Of a stretch of DNA of 64,000 nucleotides, positions 32,510-45,503 are shown in pieces. The notes below the pieces were generated by a model. The model saw only the letters and a program-made list of their open reading frames with translations, was not told the DNA's origin and did not search any database. The stretch spans positions 20,235,882-20,299,881 of the forward strand of contig CM049317.1 in assembly GCA_026874595.1 (NCBI GenBank), in the 5' to 3' direction. A program made the translations under genes and the position numbers. This DNA comes from Sipunculus nudus (Eukaryota > Annelida > Sipuncula > Golfingiida > Sipunculidae). Every line of letters begins with the position of its first letter. Positions within the stretch are counted from its first letter, which is position 1.

Positions 32510-34803
32510 GTGGGTCTTTACATAAAGATTTTATGTGTACAAATCCAATGAATGGATATATAAGATATTACATGTTTGAGAGCGCAAACTTACCCTTGTC
32601 CTTATATAGTTTATTTCTAGACAGAAAGGAAATTTGCTTGTGGACCATATATTGAATTGAGACCCGTGTCCCATTCATCGTGTGTGTTTTTTTTTTTGCT
32701 ATTTTGTTCAGTTATGATTAAATATGCACCATGTCAAAGGAGTTGACATTGATATAGGAATATGGATACAAGCCATTTAATGTATGCTGTGCGCTTTCCC
32801 ATGAAAAAGGAGTGATAAATTCATGTACCTCTATTATTTTTACTAATATTTTAGAATCTCTGCTATATACCCAACGCCATTTGAATCGTTTCATCGTACC
32901 ACTTTTGTCACAGGAACTCGCATGTGCGTGCCAAACAATTTTACAAATTGAGGAGTTTGACCGTCAGGTAATTCATAATTGAACGAAGAGGCATCATAAA
33001 TAACAAAAGTTTCTTCGGTCAGACGCCAAGACACAAGCCATGACAATATCATATTTATTATGAAGCATCATAGTTTTTAATAGCATTGTAAAATGGAGTT
33101 GATACACGGTTGATTTTGTCAAGATTTGGATTATGACAACATGCTTGGAATAGAATTTCCGTTGGAGTGTATTTACTAAAGTCGAAATAAACACCATATT
33201 TACAATTCAAATATTGCGTAAACTGATTGAAAATATGTTCATCAGCGAGTTCTGGATCTCAGCTTGAGCCCTGTAATAAAAATTTACCCTAACTCAGTTG
33301 CACCTTATTTTTTTTTTTCGAATAAAAAACAAAACTGCTGATTACCTCGATATGTAAGTGTAACTTATCCAGTTTCATTCATGAAAAGCTGTTATTTTAA
33401 CCATATTCATTATATCTATTGCACTTGTGTGCAATCCTTTTAAAAAATTCATATAAATGAATATTATCATAATGAAAACATTGGAAAAGAAAAACGCCTT
33501 CCTTTCTAATTTTGAAATAATGCAACTGTCTTCCTAATATGACGAATTATAATATTTTATAAGTAAACGTCTCGAGCAAACACACCAAATTCTAGATAAT
33601 CCCATATGTCAGTATATTAAATAAAGACACTTCCCTATCCTCTACACTTCCCTATACTTTACACAGCGGAAATTGCCAAGCCATTATTGTAAAGGAATAC
33701 AAATTCATATATTCATATATTCAAATTTGCTACAAAAAAGTTAAACAAATTGCCCACGTAATGTAGCTCTTAATATCCGAAAAAAAATAGCTGAAATAAA
33801 TGTTCATTTCAGTCATTTAAAGAAGTAGAAGCAAAGGTAAGCGTTCAGAATTAAAAAGGTTGATTGCACCTTCTCTAATTCTTAATACTGGAGGGTACGA
33901 ATATCTCCACTCCCCGGCAGCTCATTTGCTAAAAAAAGAGATAATCAAATATGCTTTGCAGCACTTTACAGTAATCTTTAACAAACTTTCACATGTAATT
34001 CAATTATTTAAAATGAAAAAAAATGAAAACAAGTTAACGATCGGGGAGCTGTTGACCCAAGCATCTGAACTGTGCTTGTTAATTGACCAAAACAAAAGTT
34101 GTAAAAACATCAACTAACGAATTGATATCAAACACCCGTATTTCATTTATTATTTCTCTCAAATTAAATATCAGATACATAGACTTCGTCATGTACTTCT
34201 GCAACCGACATGCATGCTGGCTCAACGTCATTTGTTGTTGTAAGTATAATTTGCAGGCGTTACTCGTATAACATGTCCAGTTAAAATTAAAAAAAAAAAA
34301 TGTTAGATTTAGATTTATATTGCTTTTTTCAGTGTTACAAACAATCAGCATTCCGTCAACCTCTTTATCTCCCTTTACTTGATAAAGTACTCAAAATACC
34401 GGGCTATTAGACATCATTACATGCATCCTGAACATTGGTAAATCCAAATACAGTTTATTCAAAGAAAAACCTATAGATTGTATTCCGGAGGAAAATAGGT
34501 GTTTTATATGAAAGATAATACAAGGTTCTCTTTCAATTTCCTGTTTCATACCCGAATGTACACTCATAGATACTAATACAGAATGTGCCAAACAATGGAA
34601 TGCGTATCTAAATTTGTGAGCGATTTTCGGAAGAAACTAGGTGTCTAATATATCGGGAAACAAAAGGTACTCTCTCTGACGTTTTTTATAAACGACTATA
34701 CAATGAAGCTTACTAACACAGAATGTGCAAAACAATAAAATGCGTAACTAAACCCGGTTTGATGCAGAATCATAATTATTGATTTCATATATATTGTATA
34801 TAT
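32510..34803. other. No gene recognised
   Basis: Scattered short frames only. One at 33,860-34,117 (+, 85 codons) is Lys- and Leu-rich without domain or splice support. No exon of the NTF2-like family was detected here. Confidence 0.5.
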
Positions 34804-36442
34804 CTAACCGTCGAGAAGGTTTTCCCAGTTTGAATTCCAAATATTGTGGGTAAGTTTCCACTCCTTGCTATCCTCATCCTCCTTCCACACAACTAATGCT
34901 CTGAAAGTAATTATCACTCAATACAAATACAGTAACATGGAACTTGAAATTATGTAAAAAGAATACCTGATAGTAAGTTTTCAATACGGTTCTAAAATTA
35001 GTAATCAACCCATGAGCTGTATTTACAGGTCTGAAACATTATTTACAGAATTATTTATTATATATATATATATATATAAATTTCAATTATGTAAATAATG
35101 TGTCGTCTATTATAATCAGAACATGCGTATATTCAACAATTAAACATACTTCCCGAGATCCAACACCTTTTTTCTTTTCCTCCGTCTTCTTCATAACGAA
35201 ATACTTGGACGGCTATATCTCCATCAAGCTCTATCTTCTCACATCGGCAATTTACTTTCCTTATTGTGTACATCAATGCAGTAAGCATCGCTATTATGTC
35301 TCCTAGTTTTGATAATACCATGGTCAAATAAAATAACACAAACATACAACGAAATGTTAAACATCACTTTAAATTAATGAAAATATATGGAAAAATTTAT
35401 CTTGCAGTTGTGGACTACATCTTTAGCATATTTACATTAAATACGCTCCATCTATAAGAACTTTTTTCCTGAGTAGTTTTTTTGTAACCTAGGAGTCTTG
35501 AGTGGCTCTATGATTATATAATGTTGTGAATAATAAAATCAACGAGATAACAACATTTTTATTTGATAACATAAATTTTCGGTATATTATTATGAACTTT
35601 AGAATCAGGACTGTTTATTAAGAACATATAGAAATCATGTTGCAATGAATCTGAATATAAACTTTCATATTTTGCCTAATTTTTAGACTCACCCTTGCCA
35701 TTGTGTATTTTATCTCCGGGAGGTAAAACGTATGCATGGGGACTGTATATCTTTTTGAAACGTGTCTCCGGATCGTGTCTTTCAAACTGGCCGTTTAGTT
35801 TGTTCATTTGCGATACAATCTGCGCAAAATCATTTCCTGGGAATAGAAGATGACTTTCCCTTTGTGATTGCTCCTAAGATCTATGTCAAGTATCTTTTAT
35901 CTATTTCAATTTGGCAAACATAATTTTCAAATATTAATTTCACTCTACCGCATCACAAAACTGTCTATATCAACGATTATACCCATGGTCAATTTAACAT
36001 ATTTCTCCATTTTTTATATGCACACATGCACTTGTACATTGAACCAAATGTAAGAAAAATGAAAATTTGTAAGCTGTCATTTACTCACCAGTGACTGTTT
36101 TTTCTTTAATGAGCAGTCTTCATGCCTGTATGTAAAATTTTAACAACTCCTGCTCAATGGCAAAACAATTTTCTAAAGAACAGAAACTTGTACATATATT
36201 TATTTTGTATTAATATGATATAACAAGGGGATATGTTCATTCCAGATTACCCTACTTTCATCAAACAGGCTCTAATAAGAAACGTACGTGCGATGTAGCA
36301 GAAATCTTTAAAAGGTTTATTGATAAAATGTATATATCATTAAAAAATAACAAGTAGCACATTACTTACCGGCTCTGGCATATACTGACATACTGACACA
36401 GCAGCCTAAAAAGAGGGAAAGGTAAAACAAGGAATGGCGCAT
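34804..36442 (-). CDS. Type III NTF2-like gene, secreted, intact except one in-frame TGA
   Basis: Five exons on the minus strand: 36,370-36,442, 36,089-36,172, 35,693-35,836, 35,167-35,302, 34,804-34,900. Phases 1/1/1/2 fit; total 534 nt. Exon 1 encodes a signal peptide, MRHSLFYLSLFLGCCVSMSV then YARA. Exon 2 reads ENCFAIEQELLKFYIQA, TGA, RLLIKEKTVT. Exon 3 has FERHDPETRFKKIYSPHAYV and LPPGDK..NGKG. Exon 4 has IELDGDIAVQVFRYEED. Exon 5 has ALVVWKEDEDSKEWKLTHNI then WNSN, ending in TAG. Donors are GTAAGT, GTGAGT, GTGAGT and GTGTTG (weak). Because exon 2 is 84 nt and phase-symmetric, skipping it leaves an open 149-codon message with the signal peptide joined directly to the domain. It is divergent from the type I copy starting at 38,363. 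Confidence 0.72.
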
Positions 36443-38362
36443 TTTTCACTTAAGCATGCGATACAAATCTCCACAAATACCTGCCTTCGACTAACCGATG
36501 TAATGTTGATGTACCAGTATCTATTTCATCAGCGGTAAACCCGATGCGGAATTTTAAATTGCCTGTTTTATAATTATAACGGAAATTCCATTTGGTATCG
36601 AGTAATTGTGATCCTCAAATCAATTATACAGACAATTATGGCAGGACTAAAATAACGCATGACAACGGTAATAGCATCACAGAAAGCATCAAAAGACATT
36701 ATTTAATATAAGTGTCAAAAGAGTCTCTTTATGAAAACACTCATTCCTTATTTCTAAAAATGAACGCGGACTACTGTTACTATGTAAGAGTATTAAAAAA
36801 CGAAAACAAATGTACTGTTTTGAGAGATATTATTACACTCACCAGGGGAAACAATCTTAAATTTTGTTTTGTAGCTTATCCATTATAATATTTGTATGTG
36901 AACCGGTTTTTTTTCAAATATATCATTTCTTATATTGAATTGTATTTGGAACGTTTTCCGCTTGGAAGATTTGGTAAATAGCGTTGATGGCAATATTTAC
37001 AAATAAATATCGAGAAAGGTAACCACATTATTAAAGCTTAAATTTCTGCAGTTTTAGTTTAATACGAATAAATGAAATTGGATGGTGCACGGTACAGTTT
37101 TATCCAACAATTATATTGTAACACATTTTGGATAACAATGTCCCCGAAACGGAATCCCTGATATCAAGAAGTGAAATATAAAAAATATTGATATCCTAAT
37201 CCTTCGTTGAAATTAAACCTCTTTGTATCATTTATTATTCTCAGCATGTTTTAATCCTGAAAATTAAAGAAACTAAAGCTGTATGAGTAAAAAATAGTTC
37301 TGAACTTCTGTATGGTTGCGATACCCAATAGTTATCGGTATGGCCTTCACGAAATTAAACTCACAATAGTTAATTAATGGTTCAGAACGTTTTGACTCAT
37401 ATGTAAAAGGCAGGGTGTTGCATCTAACATAATTACTCAAAAACAGATGTTCAACCATTGTAATCTAGAAACAAACCTGAACCGTCGGTCACATACGTTT
37501 TAAAAACAAATAATCGTAGTATGTGATCTGCTTATGTAAATTGATTACCGCTGTATGCTCTAGTCTGTTTTGTTATTCTGCTAATTAGTAAATTTCTTAT
37601 AGTTAAATTACACGGAGGACACAATCATACGACAAAATTCGTCCAAACTAAACGAATTATATTATTTACTAGTTGAGGACTGCAAAATTGAATGCTTCAA
37701 AACATATTTCAAAACACAGTATTTCCAATGTTTGCCCACCCTGGACCTCCTGTTCATTAAGAGTTCAGCCGGGATTTGATGTTTTTATGCATTGCGCTTC
37801 ACAGTGAGGGCATTGGACACTGAGAGTTATACATTCTCATTTATCTATTAGGATCCTATTGGTAGACAATTTATACATTAGGAAAGCTAGGATATGTGCA
37901 AGGGCTGAACAAGCAGATAGACGTCACATTTATGGCTGAATATACTACTTTTGTTTGATCATGCTTAGAGGTGCATCGTGTTATTTTATAAACCTAAGTT
38001 ATTATTTCTTAAATTATATTACGACCTGACTGTGGACAAAGTTACTGAGGTTGTCTTGCAAATCCAGGTTTATCAATGGATGCACAGAGAGACATATGAT
38101 TATATTAGGCTTATTTTCTGGTTGGTTATATCTGTGCAGGAGGGCTTCGACATTAAACTTACTTGTGCTTCTTCAAGATTCCTGTTGACCTTTCTCCTCT
38201 ATGGCGGGTTCTCCATGATCCATCATATATGACTCTGGAAGATAAACCTGATCGTAGAGTGCTTCGGTGTTAGGACTGGGTTGATAACGCGGTGACAGGC
38301 ATCTACTTGGAAATTGTAACACTCTTCCTCATTGTTTGAAATTTCAATATATACTCACAAAC

Positions 38363-40023
38363 ATGAAGGCATCAGGTAACTCGAATATGGGAAAAGCGCC
38401 TAAAATAATGCTTTATTGGGCTTACATAAGGTTTATATGCACAGTTACGTACAAGTTACAAGCAGTAATGCTGATATCTTCCTGCGTAGGGATTGCAAAC
38501 AAGGACATAAGCTCTTGATATTCATATGTCTCATCAGTGATATCAGATTCATTATTGATAATTATATTTTTTTTTCTAAGTACATGGGGAAGGATTTTTT
38601 TCTTCAAAAATGGCAGGGTTAGAAATATAAACATATTATAAGTGGATTGCGGTAAAATATCAGGGAGTTAGTTATACATAAGATGTTGGTTTAGTAAATA
38701 AAATTACATAGAGGATGCATGGTACTATATAATGTAAGGGTAGATAAAACGAATAGAACAGTCTATTGTGAGACAAATTACAAGCTTTGGGTTCCTAAGC
38801 TCGTTACAATACGCCTCTTGTGTTCCTATTTTTAAAATCGTATTCGACCAAATCTTTAACACTTAGGAGGAGTCAGAAAATATAGAAAAGCGTGTCAATT
38901 TATTGACTTATGATACAACTGCCCTCAAAGATACGATTCCACAATAATAACATTTGCTCTAACATGCCTATACTTGTGCACAATGTATTGAAGAGGAACC
39001 AGTAATATGTTACAATCCATTTATTTTCTCTGCAGCTGATAACAAAACGCAGGCAACCTTGAAAACGAACATGTATTCATAGCATTCCATGACCGCAAGG
39101 TAGAAGAAGTAATGGATATTTACTGAAAGAGAGTTCTCTATATCCACCAGGGGAACTTGCTGTACAAGGTCTTTATTTTCCAGAAAACAGTCTTTACCGA
39201 TTTTTCTAAACTCTTCAATCAGTTTACGCCCCCATATTTTCAACTTAATCACATAAAAAAATCACTCCATAATTAGCTCAGCTAGCATGAATTAAACTTG
39301 TTTCTTTGGAATGATTTGTCAGCAGAATACATATTGTTAAATATTGTTAATCTGTCCTAAGTTGAGTCAAAGAAGGCATTTTAAATATATAGAGTTCCTG
39401 AAAAAAAATGTTTCCAGGTAAACACGAGCATATTTTTAAATTGGATCGTGTATGTGTGTTTCCATTGATCTAATGATAATTTATTTTATTTATGTCAAGA
39501 AACAGGTCCATATAATGTTAAAACGCCATTTTTCCCAGATAAAATAACAAGATTTATTGCCAAAAAGATCGAAGAGATGAAAAGCATCTTTGTTCAGTCA
39601 GAGACGGTCGAAGTGCTTGGACATATGGCTTTCGAAGTCGCTCATTATTCAAGGGTGGGCCAAACACATAATTTTCAGTCTAGGAAAGTAAGTTATTGAG
39701 CTCACTGGATGCCCTTTGATTAAATTATTGGGTACATAATAGCTACCGCCGAGTTATTATGTCGCTTCATGATAAATCCGTCTGAGCTTAAAATTATGCT
39801 TTAAAGATCCAAACGAATGCATAAAAAGAACAATATTTTATTTTAAAATGCGGCATGAATTTATTTCATATATAAAGGATCAATTTGATAAAAGCATCCC
39901 TGTTTGAGTCATGTATATTTATACACTCGTATTTTTTTCAAGAGCATTTCTTTTTTGCAAACGCAAACAAAGAACACTAAGTCGAACGAGTGGAAAATCT
40001 GGTATGACCTTTGAAGAAGCTAT
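38363..40023 (+). pseudogene. Type I NTF2-like pseudogene (left palindrome arm)
   Basis: Exon 1 38,363-38,375 is intact (ATGAAGGCATCAG, donor GTAACT). Exon 2 39,036-39,168 is 133 nt instead of 141, with a one-base deletion producing TAG after the NMYS codons and a 6-7 base loss at QGKG. Exon 3 39,506-39,687 keeps acceptor AACAG and donor GTAAGT and reads GPYNVKTPFFPDKITRFIAK then TVEVLGHMAFEVAHYS, but is 2 nt short. Exon 4 (about 39,943-40,023) is frameshifted (FLFCKRKQ in place of FLVWKKN). Clearly dead, but all four exons remain in order. Confidence 0.78.
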
Positions 40024-40716
40024 AAATGCCTTATTACAAAATGTTAAATTAAACTTGTTGAACGAACTCAAATGCGTTCTCATTTGATGTAACAACAAAT
40101 GCTGCGTATCGTGTGTAGTTGCAAATTTTATTCATTAAGAAGGCTGCCCATAGACACCAACACATCCAAAGAGGAACAGAAGTGTAGCCTGACAAATTAA
40201 AACAAGATTATCATTTTGTCATACTTTTGTCGAACGATTGTTTGTGTAAATGCATTCAAAATTATTGTGAAAATTGAAATGTAGATAACCGTTATTGCTA
40301 ATGTTTGGTCCAGAAGAGTATATCTACATGGTCTGCAATGTCGGAAAATGTTATAAACAACATAAATCAATGATATGGCTTAGCTTGATAGACTTGCATT
40401 TAGATAATGAGTAAGAAAAAAAAAATAAAATAAAAACAGAAGAGATTTTTGCATAAAGAAGACATTCCTGTGCAAGTCTTGTCAAATAATACGTCTTCAA
40501 TTAAATTGCAGCTGAAGAGTATTAAAGTTCAGTGATATAGATTGCCAAGATCCATCCCATATTTTCGTACAAAAAGTATAAGACGGCTGGTAACTATGAA
40601 CTGAGTTTGAATGAAATATGAAAAGGAAGCATTAAAAAAGAATCATATTACACGTAAGATACAGATCAGGATACACTGGTTAAATATCCAATATTTAGAA
40701 TATCTCAGACGCATAA

Positions 40717-40718
<2 letters not shown>

Positions 40719-40774
<56 letters not shown>
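40719..40774. repeat. (AT)n microsatellite in last intron of type II copy
   Basis: About 28 TA units, 30 bp upstream of the type II last exon at 40,805. Mirror counterpart at 47,498-47,549. Confidence 0.95.
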
Positions 40775-40777
<3 letters not shown>

Positions 40778-40804
40778 ACATTACATTTTCGTATTGTTTT
40801 CCAG

Positions 40805-40880
40805 AGGCCTCCTTATTTGGGAAAAGGATCTTGAGTTGAAAAATTGGAAAATACGCTACCATATTTGGAGAAGATACTAA
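40805..40880 (+). pseudogene. Type II NTF2-like remnant: last exon only (left arm)
   Basis: Acceptor TGTTTTCCAG is intact; 76 nt, phase 2, open to TAA: GLLIWEKDLELKNWKIRYHI then WRRY. Upstream exons 2 and 3 are missing because the 2.4-kb deletion at about 40,228 removed them (present in the right arm at 48.07-48.65 kb). Confidence 0.75.
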
Positions 40881-42624
40881 TAATATGGTCTGGATAAATA
40901 ATGCTGGAGTGATCAACACAATTTAAAAATATGATAAGGAAATTAAAAATGAATTGGGTTCTGAATAAAAAATGCTTCTTTCTGGACGGTCTGAACTGTT
41001 GGCCCAGTATCACCATAACAATGGATAAAGACCGATGGATTGATACATCAATTTGTAAGTTAGTTATAAACAACAAAACAAAGATATAAGAAGAACGCTT
41101 ACAGCAAACACTACATTATCTCTTTCTCGCTTTTCTCTGCAAATAGATATATGGAGAACATAACATATTTTTACGAATTCACTGCATTCTTTTTTGTATC
41201 ATGCATAGAGTATTAGAGGCTCCTTTAAAATACAACTTAAACGATTTCGTTGACCTCTGTATTCATTCTTGAATTAATTACTGCATCATGTTTCATATGA
41301 TATTTACAAACATTTTGAAACATCAACTATGTATCGAGAAAAAAAAATCAAACTGCCAAGCGTCAAACCGGCACGCTTAAAATTAAGAATTAGCAATAAT
41401 GTATTGGTGTACACATTTTACAAAGTTGATAAGCTTATTTGATTTTTTTTTATCAACAAATGTTTCAAATATGACGTGTTTGAAGTTATTTTAGTTGGTA
41501 AATGTTCGTTGTCCTTTTTTTAAATCTAGATACACACGCTGTTAGGTTGTAGTTTTATAAAGGAGTGTACCAAGAAGCAAACATATAACATTTTTTAACT
41601 GTTCAGGTAAAATGTTACCTCTCCTAGTACTAGCATTATTAGGTTCGTAACGCTAAATCATTTAGGCTATATGTCAAGTTTTAGGAGGGAGTTTATACTT
41701 TGATGTCATGTCATCTCACATGAATAATCATGTTGCCTTTCTGGACTTTGGGACATGTTCATTTTTATATTTTTTTTCTCCCCCTCGGGTAACACATACC
41801 CCATTCAATGGGTACTAGAATGTATTCATTCTTAACTTGCTTCTCCCCGAGAACAGTGGCCATACACTCTTTTGCTTGAGGTTTTGGCAAGTATCAGTAT
41901 GTAGTGTGTCTTGAATCGGGTTTGTCATCAGGCCTTCAATATAGAAAAAGCTTATAAAGTAACAACTGGTCTTCTTGTTTCTACTGAATTGACCAGTCAG
42001 CATAAAACATAGACAATCAACAAAATAAAAGTCATACATTAAAACCCACTATGTGTATATTTTAAAATATAATGAAAAAAATTATGCAAATAATATAATG
42101 TAATATCTTATATCTTATTCTAACTCGTGTGAAGATCACAAAATGGTTTGTTTCAGTGTGTAGTAGACGCACGGGGTTTAAAGCTTGACCAGTCTGGTGA
42201 GCTATCGAAACTGGAGTAACTGCTGTTAAACAGCTGTTACAGTTACCAAATTACAGTTACCGGCTGTTTATAATCATAATTAAGCTGTACGCTAAACGAA
42301 CATGCAACAGCCGAAACAGTTTAAAATTTATTAGCATTTTGTGTGATCTACAATTGGAAATTTCATGATTCATCGTGTATTCCATTTCAATTTGTTATGC
42401 TATTATTATGATGCTGGCCTTTAGTCAATTTCAGTTACATAAATCTCGATAAAACAACATGTCATCTCAGATCTGGTATCATTCACGTTTATGTAAAACT
42501 GGAATCAAAGACCCCATGACACCGCTTTCGGTTAGGTTAAAACAGGAACAACTTACCCATCCCCATTTTTTACATTCATTAATATCTTTCCGTGACAAAT
42601 TTGGTTTTCAAAATGTCATTTTAC

Positions 42625-43872
42625 TGCTTCGTTTAAGGCAATGGTGAGGTTTTATCAAGTTGAATATTTTAACTGAACAAGTTGCTCTGCTTGTTGTTTC
42701 AGGAAAAAACACACGGAAGACCATTATCATTGTACTAGCATTCATGTTTTGTTTATATTTTCTTTTACATATAATAATAAAATGAGTTGTTTAAATATGT
42801 TGCTATGTAGCCATTTCTTTCTCAGTGCTAAACAGAACGGATAGGGATAATGAAATTAAATTATATCTGTTCTGTTCTTTCTTTTCCAGAAATATATTTG
42901 TATTTATTCGGAAGTGTCAAGTCCAATGAATTTACCTAAATCCTGTGATATAGTGTAGTTGTAGTATTACGTTTTAGCACTACTTGACAGCATTACATAT
43001 AAAGTTCTGAGCTTATAAGATTCCGGAAGCTGAGGAATTTTTTTAAGGACTATACAAAATCTAAAGAATCCTGAGGTTTTGGTCTCTTTTGGATGTTTGA
43101 TTCACTAAATTTCTGTTTCAAGAAAGTATATGTTACCTACACAACATGTTTACCCTTTTCACGAAAGTCTGGCCAGCATGCAGTAAAGCAAAAAGAACCT
43201 ACCCAATCAGTTCTTTGTAGGCCTTGGGATCCCACCTTTTAAACTTGTCTTATATTAAAACAATATAAAAGTACTATTAAACAACCAACTTTATTGTCTG
43301 TTACCCTGGATAATTGACTTCCAATGATCTTGGCCTATGTGACCACCCTCCAGAGGGCAGCCCGATAGGCACAAACCATGCCGGTTGTAGCACTGATGGT
43401 AATGGTCGTTGTTTTATTTCCTCAGAAATTCACGTTTTTTGTTTTGGAATATCAGGAATTATACAATCGCTGTTCCATCGTAGTATTTTCTATATCTTCA
43501 TAAAAAATCCAGGTTAATTCGACATTTTGCGAAAGGTATATCGCAGCGCCATCCATTAAAAAGTACACCTACTGTGTGTACCTGGAAGTCAACTTAGCCA
43601 ATGGTAAACCCCATTCCCATACTGTTTCAACTGGAAAAGGCTATTATGGTAGCATAGATATTGAGTGTTTTTTTAAAAGCCTATTATTTATCCTGTGTTT
43701 AACAGAGAGGTGACGACCTAAATATAATTTTCCAGAGGTGAACATTTCTTGTTTGGTGGGGTAGATGGACATTCTCAGTGTTTTCAAGTTGATGTATTGT
43801 TACTTAGTGTAAACTATGGTTTGTGTATTTGTCTTGGTTAAGTGTTACATATAATATATATGCCGTACATAA

Positions 43873-43911
<39 letters not shown>

Positions 43912-44158
43912 AATAAACGAGTGTGACTATCAACAGGCATCACTCTTTACTTTTCCTACCCTTAACCCACATATACATATATATAAACTTTCATACATGT
44001 ACTGTAAATTCACTACAGACTGTTTCACGAAAATCGGGTCGCATACCGTGCAACAGCCTGTTGTGAATTTACAGTGTTGTTTTTCTTCAGTTTGTTATCT
44101 CTCTGGCCTTGTCTGTCTGAAGGCAATAGAGCACTTTACACCGGAGGGTAACTCTACC

Positions 44159-44226
<68 letters not shown>

Positions 44227-45503
44227 GTACACCCGGAATTGTCCATACAATAATGGCATATGTTGCATGGAAAATAAAACATATATATATATATATATAC
44301 AATAATAATTAGATAACTTACACACCGTCACTGTTAAAAATTTTTACAGTTTACAGGAAATCAAGGTTCTCAGACGGATTATTAAAATGTATATCCTACA
44401 CGGCTGATTAATTCCTATGTTAGGCATGGGCAGAACGAGGCTTTTTTCTCCAGTGCTCACCGCTAGCTTCAAGTGCAGGCACACCTCTTGATAAACTGTT
44501 AAACCCCTCAGTCGAGCCACAGGTGTTTATGGGCATGTTATCTTGCCTATAATACTTGTATGTAGATATTAGTACAACTCTTATTGCTAACATTTTCAAT
44601 TTTTAAAATAAGGCTTTAATGTAATTTTTAATTCTGCCATAAATATATCTTTCTTATTGTCTCTTTTATCACACAGACACTTTTAAACAATGCTATACCG
44701 TATTTAGTCTTTTTTTTATATTTAAAATGAAACCCACATACAATGACTATTTTTTTAGCTGCTATATGTATTCTCTGTTTCTATCCCACCTAAACATTTC
44801 AGAGTAACCGGGGGTGGGATCAAAATTAATCCCATTGTCCTTTTTGCCCATGATAAGATTGATTTTCAAATAATTATCTAAGTCCTCTCTGTCTTATTTA
44901 AAATTTTATTTAAAATGTTTATTTATTCATTGTTCTACGTCAATCATAATTATCTATGGTTATAATAGCATACATAAAATGTCTGATCATCAACATTGAA
45001 ATTATTGATGTTTATGAACTTGTCTTAGATTGATTTTGCAAAGCCATAGTATCTAAAAGGAAATATTCAAGCAACCAAATTCCTACGTAGCCGTTCTCAT
45101 GTTCAAAAAGAAATTATGTTAAGCGTTATATAATTTAAAACAAAACTTTTAATTTTATTAATTTATAACAGAGAATTATAACAGGCTTTTCCCATACAGG
45201 CATGATAAATGACGAAACGTTCCATAACCCGGAATCCTTTGTATTGTTCCGAGCAGCCTTACTCAGTCGACAAATTGTGTTAGTGTTGTTGAGCACCAAT
45301 CTCGATTTTTGGAATTCGCATATCAAAACCGTGGCAGAGCTTATCGGTCCAGGCAAGACATTAATTACCATTCGCCCCGTTCCCCCTCCCAAAAGAATCC
45401 GATCATGTTTGCCCATGAAAAATATCTTAAGGGCATAAAATAAACACTTGTAAGGAAATTATTAACCGAATAAAGAAATAACACAAAAACTTGTCCCACA
45501 TGT
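42625..45503. other. Palindrome spacer, no gene recognised
   Basis: About 2.9 kb of unique DNA between the arms. It includes a 67-codon frame at 43,314-43,517 (+) with four Cys, overlapping frames on both strands at 45,135-45,438, and (AT)n arrays at 43,878-43,909, 44,162-44,225 and 44,280-44,300. None of the frames has a domain, start context or splice support I can defend. Confidence 0.5.
44162..44225. repeat. (AT)n microsatellite
   Basis: About 32 TA units near the centre of the palindrome spacer. Confidence 0.95.

Larger units (their letters stand above)
35150..42624. repeat. Left arm of a giant imperfect palindrome
   Basis: Matches the reverse complement of 45,504-55,748. Coordinate sums are about 88.1-88.3 kb for inner anchors (42,460/45,680; 40,850/47,420) and 90.7-91.2 kb for outer ones (38,000/52,700; 36,440/54,783). 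The step is one deletion in this arm at about 40,228, which removes the equivalent of 48,025-50,480. The arm carries type III (-), type I (+) and type II (+) copies. Confidence 0.88.

Noticed and set aside
34804-36442. Calling the TGA in the type III gene a selenocysteine codon
   Set aside because: No SECIS element was identified and the residue lies outside the catalytic fold; exon skipping or pseudogenisation is simpler.
43314-43517. 67-codon Cys-containing frame in the palindrome spacer
   Set aside because: Short, unrecognised, and without start context or flanking exons.
45135-45438. Overlapping 93- and 78-codon frames on opposite strands
   Set aside because: Neither has a recognisable domain; at most one could be real and nothing discriminates.
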